Of a DNA stretch of 14,987 nucleotides, positions 6,968 to 14,987 are shown one piece after another. Position 1 is the stretch's first letter. Each line of letters opens with the position of its first letter. The notes beneath the pieces were generated by a model that saw nothing but the letters and a program-made list of their open reading frames with translations, had not been told where the DNA came from and searched no databases. The position numbers were made by a program, and so were the translations under genes. The stretch is from Alloprevotella sp. (GTDB lineage: Bacteria; Bacteroidota; Bacteroidia; Bacteroidales; Bacteroidaceae): NCBI GenBank assembly GCA_015259235.1, contig JABZGM010000023.1:1634-16620 (forward strand). Reading direction: 5' to 3'.

Positions 6968-8329
6968 ATGACTACGATACAAGAATATATCGCCGCCAAT
7001 GAACCGCGATTTCTCGAAGAACTTTTCTCGCTCATCCGCATTCCTAGCATCAGTGCGCATCCCGAGCGCAAAGGCGACATAGAGCGTTGTGCTGTGCGTT
7101 GGCAAGAACTGCTCACCGAAGCTGGTGCAGACAACGTGAAAGTGATTCCTTCCGAGGGAAATCCTTTTGTTTATGGTGAGAAAATCGTAGACCCTTCTGC
7201 GCCTACTGTGTTGGTGTATGGACACTATGACGTGATGCCTGCCGAACCTCTTGAACTTTGGCACTCCAATCCCTTTGAACCCGAGATTCGCGACGGACAC
7301 ATTTGGGCACGCGGAGCTGATGATGACAAAGGACAGTCGTTCACGCAGGTAAAAGCCTTTGAATATCTCGTAAAACACGACCTCTTGCGTCATAATGTCA
7401 AGTTCATTCTTGAGGGAGAAGAAGAAATCGGTAGCCCCTCTCTCGTGGGTTTCTTGGAAGCGCATCGCGATCTCCTGCGTAGCGACATCATTTTGGTGAG
7501 CGACACCTCTATGTTGGCTGCCAATCTTCCCTCGCTCACCACGGGACTTCGTGGCTTAGCCTACTGGCAAATCGAAGTCACTGGTCCTAATCGCGACCTG
7601 CACTCTGGACATTTCGGAGGAGCTGTTGCCAATCCTGCACTCGTGCTTTGCGAACTGCTCGCTAAGATGGTTGATGAGGATGGACGCATCACCATTCCTG
7701 GATTTTACGACGATGTAGAAGAACTTTCAGCAGAAGAGCGCGCAATGATTGCTTCCATACCTTTCGATGAAGAGGCTTATAAAAAGTCTATTGATGTGGA
7801 AGAAGTGCGTGGTGAAAAGGGATATTCTACCATCGAGCGCAATGCCTGTCGTCCTAGCTTCGATGTTTGCGGCATGTGGAGCGGTTACCAAGGCGAAGGA
7901 TCCAAGACAGTGCTTCCTTCTAAAGCCTATGCCAAGGTGAGTTGTCGTTTGGTGCCTCACCAAAAGCACGAGAAAATCCAACAACTCTTCATTGATTATG
8001 TGGAAAGTCTTGCACCCAAATGCGTGAAAATCAAGGTGACTCCCATGCATGGTGGCGAAGGTTATGTTTGCCCCATCACACTTCCAGCTTATAAAGCCGC
8101 AGAAGAAGGATTCACCGAAGCCTTTGGCAAGCGACCACTTGCTGTGCGACGTGGCGGAAGCATCCCCATCATCAGCGAGTTTGAACGTGTGCTTGGTGTG
8201 AAAACCATCTTGATGGGCTTCGGACTTGAGAGCAACGCTATCCACTCTCCCAACGAGAACTTCAGTCTCGACATCTTCCGCAAAGCCATTGCAGCCGTGG
8301 CAGGTTTCCACCTCCACTATAAAGGCTAA
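6968..8329 (+). CDS. M20 family dipeptidase (carnosine-dipeptidase/CNDP-like)
   Basis: A 453-residue cytosolic metallodipeptidase of the M20A/F type, probably acting on short peptides. The binuclear zinc site is complete: VYGHYDVMP with ligand H86 and D88; ARGADDDKGQ with bridging D119; EGEEEIGSPS with catalytic E152 and ligand E153; LVSDTSM with ligand D179; and NAIHSPNENF with ligand H426. The dimerisation domain is marked by LHSGHFGGAVANP (211-223) with H212, which in relatives reaches into the partner's active site. RRGGSIPII (394-402) is the substrate-carboxylate loop. Its subfamily differs from PepD at 2835-4295 in domain spacing and motifs. The gene starts with ATG 6968, has no signal peptide and sits 27 bases after the DUF1934-like gene. 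A long hairpin follows its stop codon. Confidence 0.93.
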   Translation: MTTIQEYIAANEPRFLEELFSLIRIPSISAHPERKGDIERCAVRWQELLTEAGADNVKVIPSEGNPFVYGEKIVDPSAPTVLVYGHYDVMPAEPLELWHSNPFEPEIRDGHIWARGADDDKGQSFTQVKAFEYLVKHDLLRHNVKFILEGEEEIGSPSLVGFLEAHRDLLRSDIILVSDTSMLAANLPSLTTGLRGLAYWQIEVTGPNRDLHSGHFGGAVANPALVLCELLAKMVDEDGRITIPGFYDDVEELSAEERAMIASIPFDEEAYKKSIDVEEVRGEKGYSTIERNACRPSFDVCGMWSGYQGEGSKTVLPSKAYAKVSCRLVPHQKHEKIQQLFIDYVESLAPKCVKIKVTPMHGGEGYVCPITLPAYKAAEEGFTEAFGKRPLAVRRGGSIPIISEFERVLGVKTILMGFGLESNAIHSPNENFSLDIFRKAIAAVAGFHLHYKG

Positions 8330-8343
8330 ACTATTCGTTTGTA

Positions 8344-8385
8344 ACGAGGAGGAAATCTCTCTTTCTGAGGGGATTCCTCCTTCGT
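8344..8385 (+). terminator. Long imperfect hairpin between the dipeptidase gene and tamB, without T-tract
   Basis: ACGA-GGAGGAA (8344-8354) pairs with TTCCTCC-T-TCGT (8374-8385) with one bulged T. After an A-A mismatch six more pairs (some wobble) continue to a loop of five bases, for about 17 pairs in all. It begins 14 bases after the dipeptidase stop and ends 49 bases before the tamB ATG. No run of T follows on either strand, so it is not a canonical intrinsic terminator. It may mark an mRNA 3' end, limit read-through into tamB or stabilise the upstream message. Confidence 0.4.
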
Positions 8386-8434
8386 TGCGCTATCTCACTT
8401 GCTCTCGAAAATCCTCAAATTGCGATTATCGTCA

Positions 8435-11400
8435 ATGATTTCTCCTCGAAAAACGCTCAAAATCTTTAGTATAACTCTTGCCATCTTGTTGGTGCTACTG
8501 CTATTGCCCCTCATAGCGCTTTATCTTCCCCCTGTGCAGCGGTGGGCAGTGGAGCGTGTATCGGCTTCTTTGGAAGAATCCATGGGAATGAGGGTAAAAG
8601 TAGAAGAAGTGCATCTTACCCCCTTCCTCAACTTGGACGTGCAAGGCATGGTGGCGCAAGATGCTGCCAACGACACCTTACTGTCTACCCAAAACTTGCA
8701 CCTCGATGTCGCTTTCTTCCCCTTGCTAGATGGAAGAGCCGATGTAGAAGGATTTCATTTGACAGATGCTCGCATCAACTCAAAAAGTCTTATCCCCGAT
8801 CTGGGGGTGAAAGGTCGCATCCAGTCTTTTTCTGCTGAGGCAAAAGGAGCAGACTGGAAGCAAAGCATCTTCACGCTCAATCGCGCTCGCTTAGATGGTG
8901 CCGATCTCACCGTAGCACTCTCCGACACCGCCCAAAAAGACACCACCTCTAAGCCCATGGTTTGGGTGATTGATGTGCAAGACGTTCAGATACAGCGGAG
9001 TAGAGTAGCCCTATCCATGCCAGGAGACGGTCTTCATCTTGCAGCAGGTTTGGAAGATGCACGCATGATCAAGGGACATTTCGACTTGGGAAAGAAAGAT
9101 TATCGTGTACAATCTCTCACCCTCTCGCAAGGAGCAGCCAGCATGAACATGACGCGTCGTCCATTACCTGCCGATGCGCTGTTCGCACTTACGGGGATAG
9201 ACCTCAAAGCTAGCGGAGTGAGCTACGATGCACAAGGGCGATTTTTGGCAAATGTGCAACACCTTTCGTTGAGAGAAGGAAAACACGATTTTTATTTGAC
9301 GCACTTAGGCGGAAAAATCGAGGGAGACACCACATGGGTAAGTCTTCCCAATCTGCGTGTAGCTACCCCTAACTCTCAACTCACCGCTTCGCTCGTAGCC
9401 GATTACTCTGCGTTCCAACCCACAGGCAAAGGACGTTTCTCGCTCAAATCACAAGCCAATGTGGGCATGGTCGATGTGCTCTCCGCACTGAAGCCCTATA
9501 TCTCAGCAGCACAACACCGACAAATGGCTGAAATGAGTCGCAAATTGACCGGTGGCAATCCGATAGAACTGCAATTCAATGCCGAAGGCAATATGCGCCA
9601 TCTCGCTGTGCAACGTGCTTCGGTGGGAGTGGCTGGTTTGGCACGTGTAGCAGCAGATGGTTTTGTGCGCAATGCCATGGACAAGCGTCGTAGTGGAGCC
9701 TTCCATTTCTCCCTCAATTCACAGTCCTCTCAGCGTATTCGTCCGTTGCTACCCCCCGATTTGGCACAGACTTTCCATCTTCCCGATGGACTTTCTGCCC
9801 TCGGACATCTGCAATTCAACGGTGCCGACTATCGCACCAATGCCACCTTCCAGCATGCGCAAGGACAAATCTCCGCGCGTGCTTCCGTCAACACCGACAC
9901 TGAACGCTACGATGCCGAAGTCAATGTGCGCAATTTCCCCCTCCACCACTTTATTAAGGAGCAACCCCTCACGCCCTTTACCGGAAGTTTTGGTGTGCAT
10001 GGTCAGGGCTTCACGCCACTCGCCGTGCGCAGCAACCTGCAAGCCACTGCCGACATTTGCAGTTTCCGCTACGATCGCTATCCTCTCGATGGCATCCGTT
10101 TGAAAGGTTCACTCCGCGGCACTCACGCTTTGGTCGATTTTTCAGCCAATAACCCCCTCATCGAAGGACGTGGCAGCATAGTCGCCCAACTCCATCGCCG
10201 CTATGCTGCAACCGTGGATGTGCAACTCGACAAACTCGATCTTCGCCGTCTCACTGGCATGGCAGACACCCTCACGTTTGGAGGTAGTTTTAAGGGAAAT
10301 CTTGAAGCCACGTCCGACATGAAGCACTTGATGGCGAAAGGTTCCATGCGACACCTTCGTTTGATTGCGCCCAAACGAGCGATTTTGGCGCGCGACATTG
10401 ATTTCAACTTCCGTTCGCAGCCCGACACCACCACGCTACAAGCCTATTCTGGTGACATGCTTCTCGACTTCTCCGCTCGAGGAGGCTTAGAGCAGATAGG
10501 CAAAAAGGGAGCTGAGTTGGCGAAGGTAGCGCAAGCTCAGTTGAAGCATCAACATATCGATCAAATCGCTCTGAGAAAGCACTTGCCCAATATGTCCCTC
10601 CACATGGTGGGAGCGCACAATAACATCATCAGCAACCTCTTGCGCTATCTGCAATACGAGGTTACCTCCTTCAAAATCCATCTCGATGCCAATGCACGCG
10701 AAGGGTTGAATGGTTCGCTTGCTGTGGGACAACTCAAACATGGTGCCCTCGTCATCGACACCATCCACGGAAAGTTGGAGCATGTGGACGACCGTTTGCA
10801 ATTCTCCGCAATGGTCCACAACGACAAGCGCAAGAACCCCAATCCTTTCACTGCCACCCTGCGAAGCGGACTTTTGGAGCATGGTGTGAAAGCCGAGGTA
10901 GCTTTCGTCGATGCTACCAACAAGACCGGACTCCAGATTGGTGCTGAGGTGGAAATGGCACAAGGGGGCATGCGCTTCCATCTCACACCCGAAAAAGCCA
11001 TTGTAGCCTATCGAGAGTTCACCATCAATCCCGACAACTTTGTGTTCTGGGGCGATGATCGTCGCTTGAAAGCCAATGTTCATTTGTTAGCAGACGATGG
11101 CACTGCTTTGATGCTCCGTGCCGAAGAGCCCGACAGCCTTTATAATAATGACATCGCGATAGAAATCAATCGTTTGAATCTCGGTGAGTTGGCAAATGTA
11201 GTGCCCTATCTCCCACCCATCGGAGGGGTGCTCAATGCCGATTTCCACCTCGTTGAGCAAGACCGCGTGTTCTCTGCTGTTGGTACAGCCGAAGCGCGTA
11301 AGTTTGCTTACCAAGGTGTGGAGATGGGTGATTTAGGTGGGGAAATCTCCTACCAACCCACCCCAGAAGGCAACCACAAAGCCGATGCCTTCATCACGTT

Positions 11401-13060
11401 CAATGGCTCAGAAGTGGCTGAGGCATCCGGCACTTATTATGCGAAAGGCGAAGGATCATTTGCGGGTGATGTCAAACTCAAATCTTTGCCCATGAGCATG
11501 ATGGATGCTTTCCTAGAAGGCACGCAGACCAAGATGAAAGGAGCCCTCAATGGAGAACTATCTATCGTGGGAACGGCTGAAAAACCCGTCATCAATGGTG
11601 CCCTCTCCTTCGACAAAGCTCATCTTTATAGCAATGTCTATGGCGTAGATTTGACATTCGCTGCCGACACCGTCCAGATTCACAACTCCGTGGTGAAACT
11701 CCAAGACTTTGCCCTCACCACTGCCGATGGTAGTCCGCTGAAAATGTCGGGAATCCTCAATCTCGAACATCCCGATGCGGCATATCTCAACATCGACATG
11801 ATCGCGAAAAACTTCCCCGTCATCGACACGAAGCGCAATCGCGAATCCTTGGTTTATGGCAAGGTGCTCACCAATTTTGCTGCCAACATCCAAGGCACAC
11901 CCTCCAAGATGACCGTGCGCGGTTTGCTCACCGTCTTGGACAAGACCGATGTCACCTATCTCTTCACCAATTCTCCGCTCAGCAGTGGAAACGACTTGTC
12001 CGATTTGGTCACCTTCACCGACTTCTCCGACACTCTTGCTGCCGTTGTGCCCGAGGAGAAAGCCTCCTCTTCGAGCATGGACATAGCCCTCACCATTCGC
12101 CTGCGACAAGGGGCGCGTTTCCAGTGCTTCCTCACCCCCAATGGCGAAAGTTATGTCGATGTTTCTGGTGAAGGAAATCTAGATTTGCGCATGCCTCCCG
12201 AAGGCGAAATGCGACTCACGGGACGTCTCACGCTCAACGAGGGTAAGATGAACTACGAACTCCCCGTCATTCCGCTCCGCACCTTCACGCTGGCTTCAGG
12301 CTCTTACGTCGAGTTCACTGGAGCCATGATGAATCCCACGCTCAACATCACTGCCACCGAGCACGTGAAGAGCATTGTCACCGAAAACGACAATCAGCGT
12401 GCGGTCAACTTTGAAGCTGGTGTCAAGATTTCACGCACCCTCGAAGACATGGGACTAGAGTTTATCATCGAAGCACCCGAAGATTTGACCATCAAAAATC
12501 AGTTGGCGTCAATGAGCACCGAGGAGCGTGGCAAAGCCGCTGTAGCCTTGCTCGCCACAGGCATGTACATCACCGACGACAATTTGTCCACTGGTGGTTT
12601 CAAGGCATCCAATGCGCTCAATGCTTTCTTGCAAAGCGAAATACAAAACATTGCCGGTAAGGCGCTTTCAACTATTGATATGTCGTTCGGCATGGAAAAT
12701 GGTGTCAGCTCTTCTGGCGCTTCCACCACAGACTATTCGTTCCAGTTCTCCAAGCGTTTCTTGAACAATCGTATGCGCGTGGTCATCGGCGGAAAAGTTT
12801 CCTCGGGAGCTGATCAAGTGACCACTGCCGAATCGGTGATTGACAACATCTCCTTGGAATATCGTCTTGACCCCAACAGCACACGCTATGTGCGTCTCTT
12901 CTACGACCGCAATAGCCGCGATCCCCTCGAAGGACAACTCATGAAGACGGGGGTTGGTCTTGTCATGCGTCGTAAGTCCAACAGACTCATCGACCTCTTC
13001 CTCTTCAAGCCACGCAAGTCATCCAAACCTGCGAAGCCGCAAAACACCTCGGCACAATAA
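8435..13060 (+). CDS. tamB: Translocation and assembly module protein TamB (DUF490 family)
   Basis: A 1541-residue giant envelope protein. One hydrophobic segment (about residues 8-31, rich in Leu and Ile) anchors it in the inner membrane, followed by an AsmA-like start (PVQRWAVERVSASLEESMGM). The very long middle is made of beta-rich, polar segments, expected to form a hydrophobic-groove bridge across the periplasm. The C-terminal TamB/DUF490 domain covers roughly residues 1220-1530. It includes repeated strand motifs such as GEMRLTGRLTLNEGKMNYEL and FTLASGSYVEFTGAMMNPTL, then ASMSTEERGKAAVALLATG and a last strand set ending VGLVMRRKSNRLIDLFLF. The family works with TamA/BamA-type barrels in outer-membrane protein or phospholipid delivery; the next gene encodes such a partner. 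An in-frame TTG at 8399 gives 12 more residues, but ATG 8435 sets the anchor at the normal distance and is chosen. Confidence 0.92.
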   Translation: MISPRKTLKIFSITLAILLVLLLLPLIALYLPPVQRWAVERVSASLEESMGMRVKVEEVHLTPFLNLDVQGMVAQDAANDTLLSTQNLHLDVAFFPLLDGRADVEGFHLTDARINSKSLIPDLGVKGRIQSFSAEAKGADWKQSIFTLNRARLDGADLTVALSDTAQKDTTSKPMVWVIDVQDVQIQRSRVALSMPGDGLHLAAGLEDARMIKGHFDLGKKDYRVQSLTLSQGAASMNMTRRPLPADALFALTGIDLKASGVSYDAQGRFLANVQHLSLREGKHDFYLTHLGGKIEGDTTWVSLPNLRVATPNSQLTASLVADYSAFQPTGKGRFSLKSQANVGMVDVLSALKPYISAAQHRQMAEMSRKLTGGNPIELQFNAEGNMRHLAVQRASVGVAGLARVAADGFVRNAMDKRRSGAFHFSLNSQSSQRIRPLLPPDLAQTFHLPDGLSALGHLQFNGADYRTNATFQHAQGQISARASVNTDTERYDAEVNVRNFPLHHFIKEQPLTPFTGSFGVHGQGFTPLAVRSNLQATADICSFRYDRYPLDGIRLKGSLRGTHALVDFSANNPLIEGRGSIVAQLHRRYAATVDVQLDKLDLRRLTGMADTLTFGGSFKGNLEATSDMKHLMAKGSMRHLRLIAPKRAILARDIDFNFRSQPDTTTLQAYSGDMLLDFSARGGLEQIGKKGAELAKVAQAQLKHQHIDQIALRKHLPNMSLHMVGAHNNIISNLLRYLQYEVTSFKIHLDANAREGLNGSLAVGQLKHGALVIDTIHGKLEHVDDRLQFSAMVHNDKRKNPNPFTATLRSGLLEHGVKAEVAFVDATNKTGLQIGAEVEMAQGGMRFHLTPEKAIVAYREFTINPDNFVFWGDDRRLKANVHLLADDGTALMLRAEEPDSLYNNDIAIEINRLNLGELANVVPYLPPIGGVLNADFHLVEQDRVFSAVGTAEARKFAYQGVEMGDLGGEISYQPTPEGNHKADAFITFNGSEVAEASGTYYAKGEGSFAGDVKLKSLPMSMMDAFLEGTQTKMKGALNGELSIVGTAEKPVINGALSFDKAHLYSNVYGVDLTFAADTVQIHNSVVKLQDFALTTADGSPLKMSGILNLEHPDAAYLNIDMIAKNFPVIDTKRNRESLVYGKVLTNFAANIQGTPSKMTVRGLLTVLDKTDVTYLFTNSPLSSGNDLSDLVTFTDFSDTLAAVVPEEKASSSSMDIALTIRLRQGARFQCFLTPNGESYVDVSGEGNLDLRMPPEGEMRLTGRLTLNEGKMNYELPVIPLRTFTLASGSYVEFTGAMMNPTLNITATEHVKSIVTENDNQRAVNFEAGVKISRTLEDMGLEFIIEAPEDLTIKNQLASMSTEERGKAAVALLATGMYITDDNLSTGGFKASNALNAFLQSEIQNIAGKALSTIDMSFGMENGVSSSGASTTDYSFQFSKRFLNNRMRVVIGGKVSSGADQVTTAESVIDNISLEYRLDPNSTRYVRLFYDRNSRDPLEGQLMKTGVGLVMRRKSNRLIDLFLFKPRKSSKPAKPQNTSAQ

Positions 13061-13116
13061 GGAACCGTCATATCCTCCTTATCTATTCTCATTCTCATCG
13101 AAAACTCTTGCTCACG

Positions 13117-14987
13117 ATGCGCACATCACAGCTATATTCTCTTCTCCACCGCCTGACGCGCCCCATGAGGGTAGTTTGGTCAACCTCAGCCCTACTGCTT
13201 TGTGCAGTGATGTTGGTGCAGGCATGTTCCACCACCGACAAGATTCCAGAGGGGGAACAACTCTACACCGGCATCAAAAGTATCACCTACGATCTCCCTA
13301 CGGCAAAACCCAAACAACGCCGCAACTCCAAGGCGGCAGCCGACAGTGCTGGGGTCATCACTTCTATTGCCAATGCAGTGGAAGCCATAGACCGTGCTGT
13401 CAATGGAGGACAGAAGCATTCAGTCTCTATGGCAGAGTTGGAAAAACGCGACCCCAGTAGTCTGACCACTGCCGAGCGCAAAATGATAGAGCATAAGGAA
13501 GCAGACGCCAAGGCAAATCTCGCTGCTATGCGCACCGAAGTCGAAGCAGTGTTGGCTTATCCTCCCAATGGCGCGCTCTTCGGATCGTCCACCTACACCA
13601 GTCCTTGGAAACCTGGATTGTGGACCTACAACACCTTTGCTGATTCCAAAACACTTGTGGGGAAATGGTTGTTCAAGGCATTTGCAGAACCACCAGTGCT
13701 CATTTCTTCCGTAGCCCCTCAGATGCGTACGAAAGTGGCTACCACTACACTGCGCAACTATGGTTATCTGCGTGGAAAGGTGGACTTTGATGTGCTCACC
13801 AGTAGCCATCCGCTCAAAGCCAAACTAGACTATACGGTCACTCCAGGGTTACTTTTCTATCTCGACTCCATCGAATATCGTCATTTCGATCCCGTAGCCG
13901 ACTCGCTGTTGGCACGCACTCGCCAGAAGTCGCTTTTGCGTCGAGGAGCCCCCTTCAGCACGGCAAATCTTACGGGCGAACAATCTCGCATCGAAGCCTT
14001 GATGCGCAACAATGGCTATTATTTCTACACCGCTGCCACGACTACCTTTCAAGCCGACACTTTGCGTCAAACAGGATATGTGGACTTGCGAGTGCAACCT
14101 AATCCCCAACGTGCTGCCAACACGCGTCGTCCTTGGCACATGGGACACACCTATGTCATCATTCGCGACAATCAAGACACTCCCCTCACTGGGAGATTAG
14201 AACGCTCTGGTTACACCTATTTCTTCCCTGGGCAAAAGATTCCTTTGCGCTCTGGCTTGTGGCGCCGTTCCATCGCCCACATCGAAGGAGAACGCTTTGC
14301 CCTCTACGATCAGAAGGCAACGCAGGAGCAACTCTATGCGTTGGGACTCTTCTCTTCGCTCGACATCGAATATTATCCACGCTACACCACTGCCACCTGC
14401 GATACCCTCGACATGCGCATCAATGCCACATTGGGCTATCCCTTTGAGTCGGGGTTGGAGATGAATACCACGCTCAAGAGTAACGACCAGTTCGGTCCTG
14501 GTGTGAGCTATGAACTTTCACGTCACAATGCTTTTCGTGGTGGCGAAACCGTGGCTTGGAAAGCCTTCGGTAGTTATGAATGGCAAATCGGGAAAGGCGC
14601 TTCGAGCAACAACAATAGTTTTGAATTGGGCACACAACTGAGCTTCAAATTCCCTCGTCTCATGATGCCTTGGTTCAATCCTGCTGCCATGGGACGCAGA
14701 GCGCGCCGCCAACTCAAATTGGCGCGTCTCGAGGCTATGGCACATGGACTGGCTGCTCCTTTGCGCCTTGTCGATGTGAAGCCACTCAACGGAACCACTA
14801 CCTTTGCCCTCAATGCCGATTGGCGCAATCGTTCTGGTTTCTTCCAATTCATCACCTTTGGAGGAAACATGATGTACAAATGGTCGCGATCTGCCAATAT
14901 CCGTCACGAACTTTCGCCCCTCACCATCGAATACAACAGTATCGTGAGCAAGACGACCGTGTTCGACTCCATCACGCGCGCCAACCC
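13117..14987 (+). CDS. tamL: Lipoprotein-anchored TamA/BamA-type outer-membrane barrel protein TamL, cut by right edge
   Basis: The first 623 codons of an outer-membrane assembly protein; the C terminus is outside the window. A signal peptide ends in the lipobox VQAC, with the lipidated cysteine at C37 followed by STTDKIPEGEQLY, the standard start of Bacteroidota TamL proteins. After a long charged helical stretch (about 62-140) come POTRA-like segments: LGSS-like GALFGSSTYTSPW (152-164), PPVLISSVAPQMRTKVATTT, RNYGYLRGKVDF, then LLRRGAPFSTANLTGEQSRI and RNNGYYFYTAATTTF. Barrel strands begin near residue 441 (GYPFESGLEMNTTLKSNDQF). Start choice: ATG 13117 gives a 36-residue leader. In-frame ATG 13165 (Met17, MRVVWSTSALLLC) gives a more typical 20-residue leader and may be the true start. 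It follows tamB by 56 bases and likely forms one operon and one complex with it. Confidence 0.88.
   Translation, partial: MRTSQLYSLLHRLTRPMRVVWSTSALLLCAVMLVQACSTTDKIPEGEQLYTGIKSITYDLPTAKPKQRRNSKAAADSAGVITSIANAVEAIDRAVNGGQKHSVSMAELEKRDPSSLTTAERKMIEHKEADAKANLAAMRTEVEAVLAYPPNGALFGSSTYTSPWKPGLWTYNTFADSKTLVGKWLFKAFAEPPVLISSVAPQMRTKVATTTLRNYGYLRGKVDFDVLTSSHPLKAKLDYTVTPGLLFYLDSIEYRHFDPVADSLLARTRQKSLLRRGAPFSTANLTGEQSRIEALMRNNGYYFYTAATTTFQADTLRQTGYVDLRVQPNPQRAANTRRPWHMGHTYVIIRDNQDTPLTGRLERSGYTYFFPGQKIPLRSGLWRRSIAHIEGERFALYDQKATQEQLYALGLFSSLDIEYYPRYTTATCDTLDMRINATLGYPFESGLEMNTTLKSNDQFGPGVSYELSRHNAFRGGETVAWKAFGSYEWQIGKGASSNNNSFELGTQLSFKFPRLMMPWFNPAAMGRRARRQLKLARLEAMAHGLAAPLRLVDVKPLNGTTTFALNADWRNRSGFFQFITFGGNMMYKWSRSANIRHELSPLTIEYNSIVSKTTVFDSITRAN

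Noticed and set aside
6506..7465. 319-codon open frame on the minus strand across the DUF1934-like gene and the dipeptidase start
   Set aside because: It covers parts of two well-supported plus-strand genes, has no motif, and runs through the intergenic gap only by chance.
10487..12109. Antisense open frames of 183-198 codons inside tamB (10487-11083 and 11558-12109)
   Set aside because: They are opposite-strand shadows of the biased tamB frame, with no initiation signal or recognisable product.
1..14987. Searched by eye for CRISPR repeats, insertion-sequence ends, tRNA genes, phage genes and toxin-antitoxin or defence modules
   Set aside because: No regularly spaced repeats, transposase motifs, tRNA cloverleaf or known defence-domain signatures were recognised; gene content is housekeeping and envelope biogenesis.

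Overview
The window looks like chromosomal DNA of a member of the Bacteroidales. The most likely relatives are the Prevotellaceae; that family is an inference from recalled protein resemblance, with no database search. Three things support the order-level call. The start codons lack Shine-Dalgarno sequences. One upstream region carries a good TTG-N19-TAnnTTTG promoter of the Bacteroidota type. The right end encodes a TamB-like giant protein followed by a lipoprotein-anchored TamA/BamA-type protein (TamL), an arrangement typical of this phylum. Coding density is high and no mobile element, CRISPR array, tRNA or rRNA gene was seen.

Left half, minus strand (1-5327). Read in the direction of transcription (right to left) there is a flippase-like membrane protein (GTG start at 5327), then, 24 bases on, the M20C aminoacyl-histidine dipeptidase PepD, closed by a hairpin plus T-tract terminator. 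Next is glucose-6-phosphate isomerase (pgi) with its own promoter and its own strong terminator. After that come a HAD-family phosphatase or phosphomutase with an unusual N-terminal extension and the first 99 codons of dprA, which runs off the left edge.

Right half, plus strand (5492-14987). rsmA (16S rRNA dimethyladenosine transferase) is divergent from the flippase-like gene across a 164-base region. A 207-base AT-rich gap follows. Then come a small DUF1934-like beta-barrel protein and, 27 bases on, an M20 dipeptidase of the carnosine-dipeptidase type. A 105-base gap holding a long imperfect hairpin leads to tamB (1541 codons) and, 56 bases later, tamL, which is cut by the right edge after 623 codons.

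Functionally this is mostly housekeeping: glycolysis (pgi), peptide breakdown (two distinct M20 peptidases), ribosome maturation (rsmA), DNA uptake and recombination (dprA) and outer-membrane biogenesis (tamB-tamL). I found no convincing evidence of a previously undescribed system. The points most worth a second look are the long charged insertion near the N terminus of TamL, the hairpin just before tamB, the HAD protein extension and the DUF1934-like gene.
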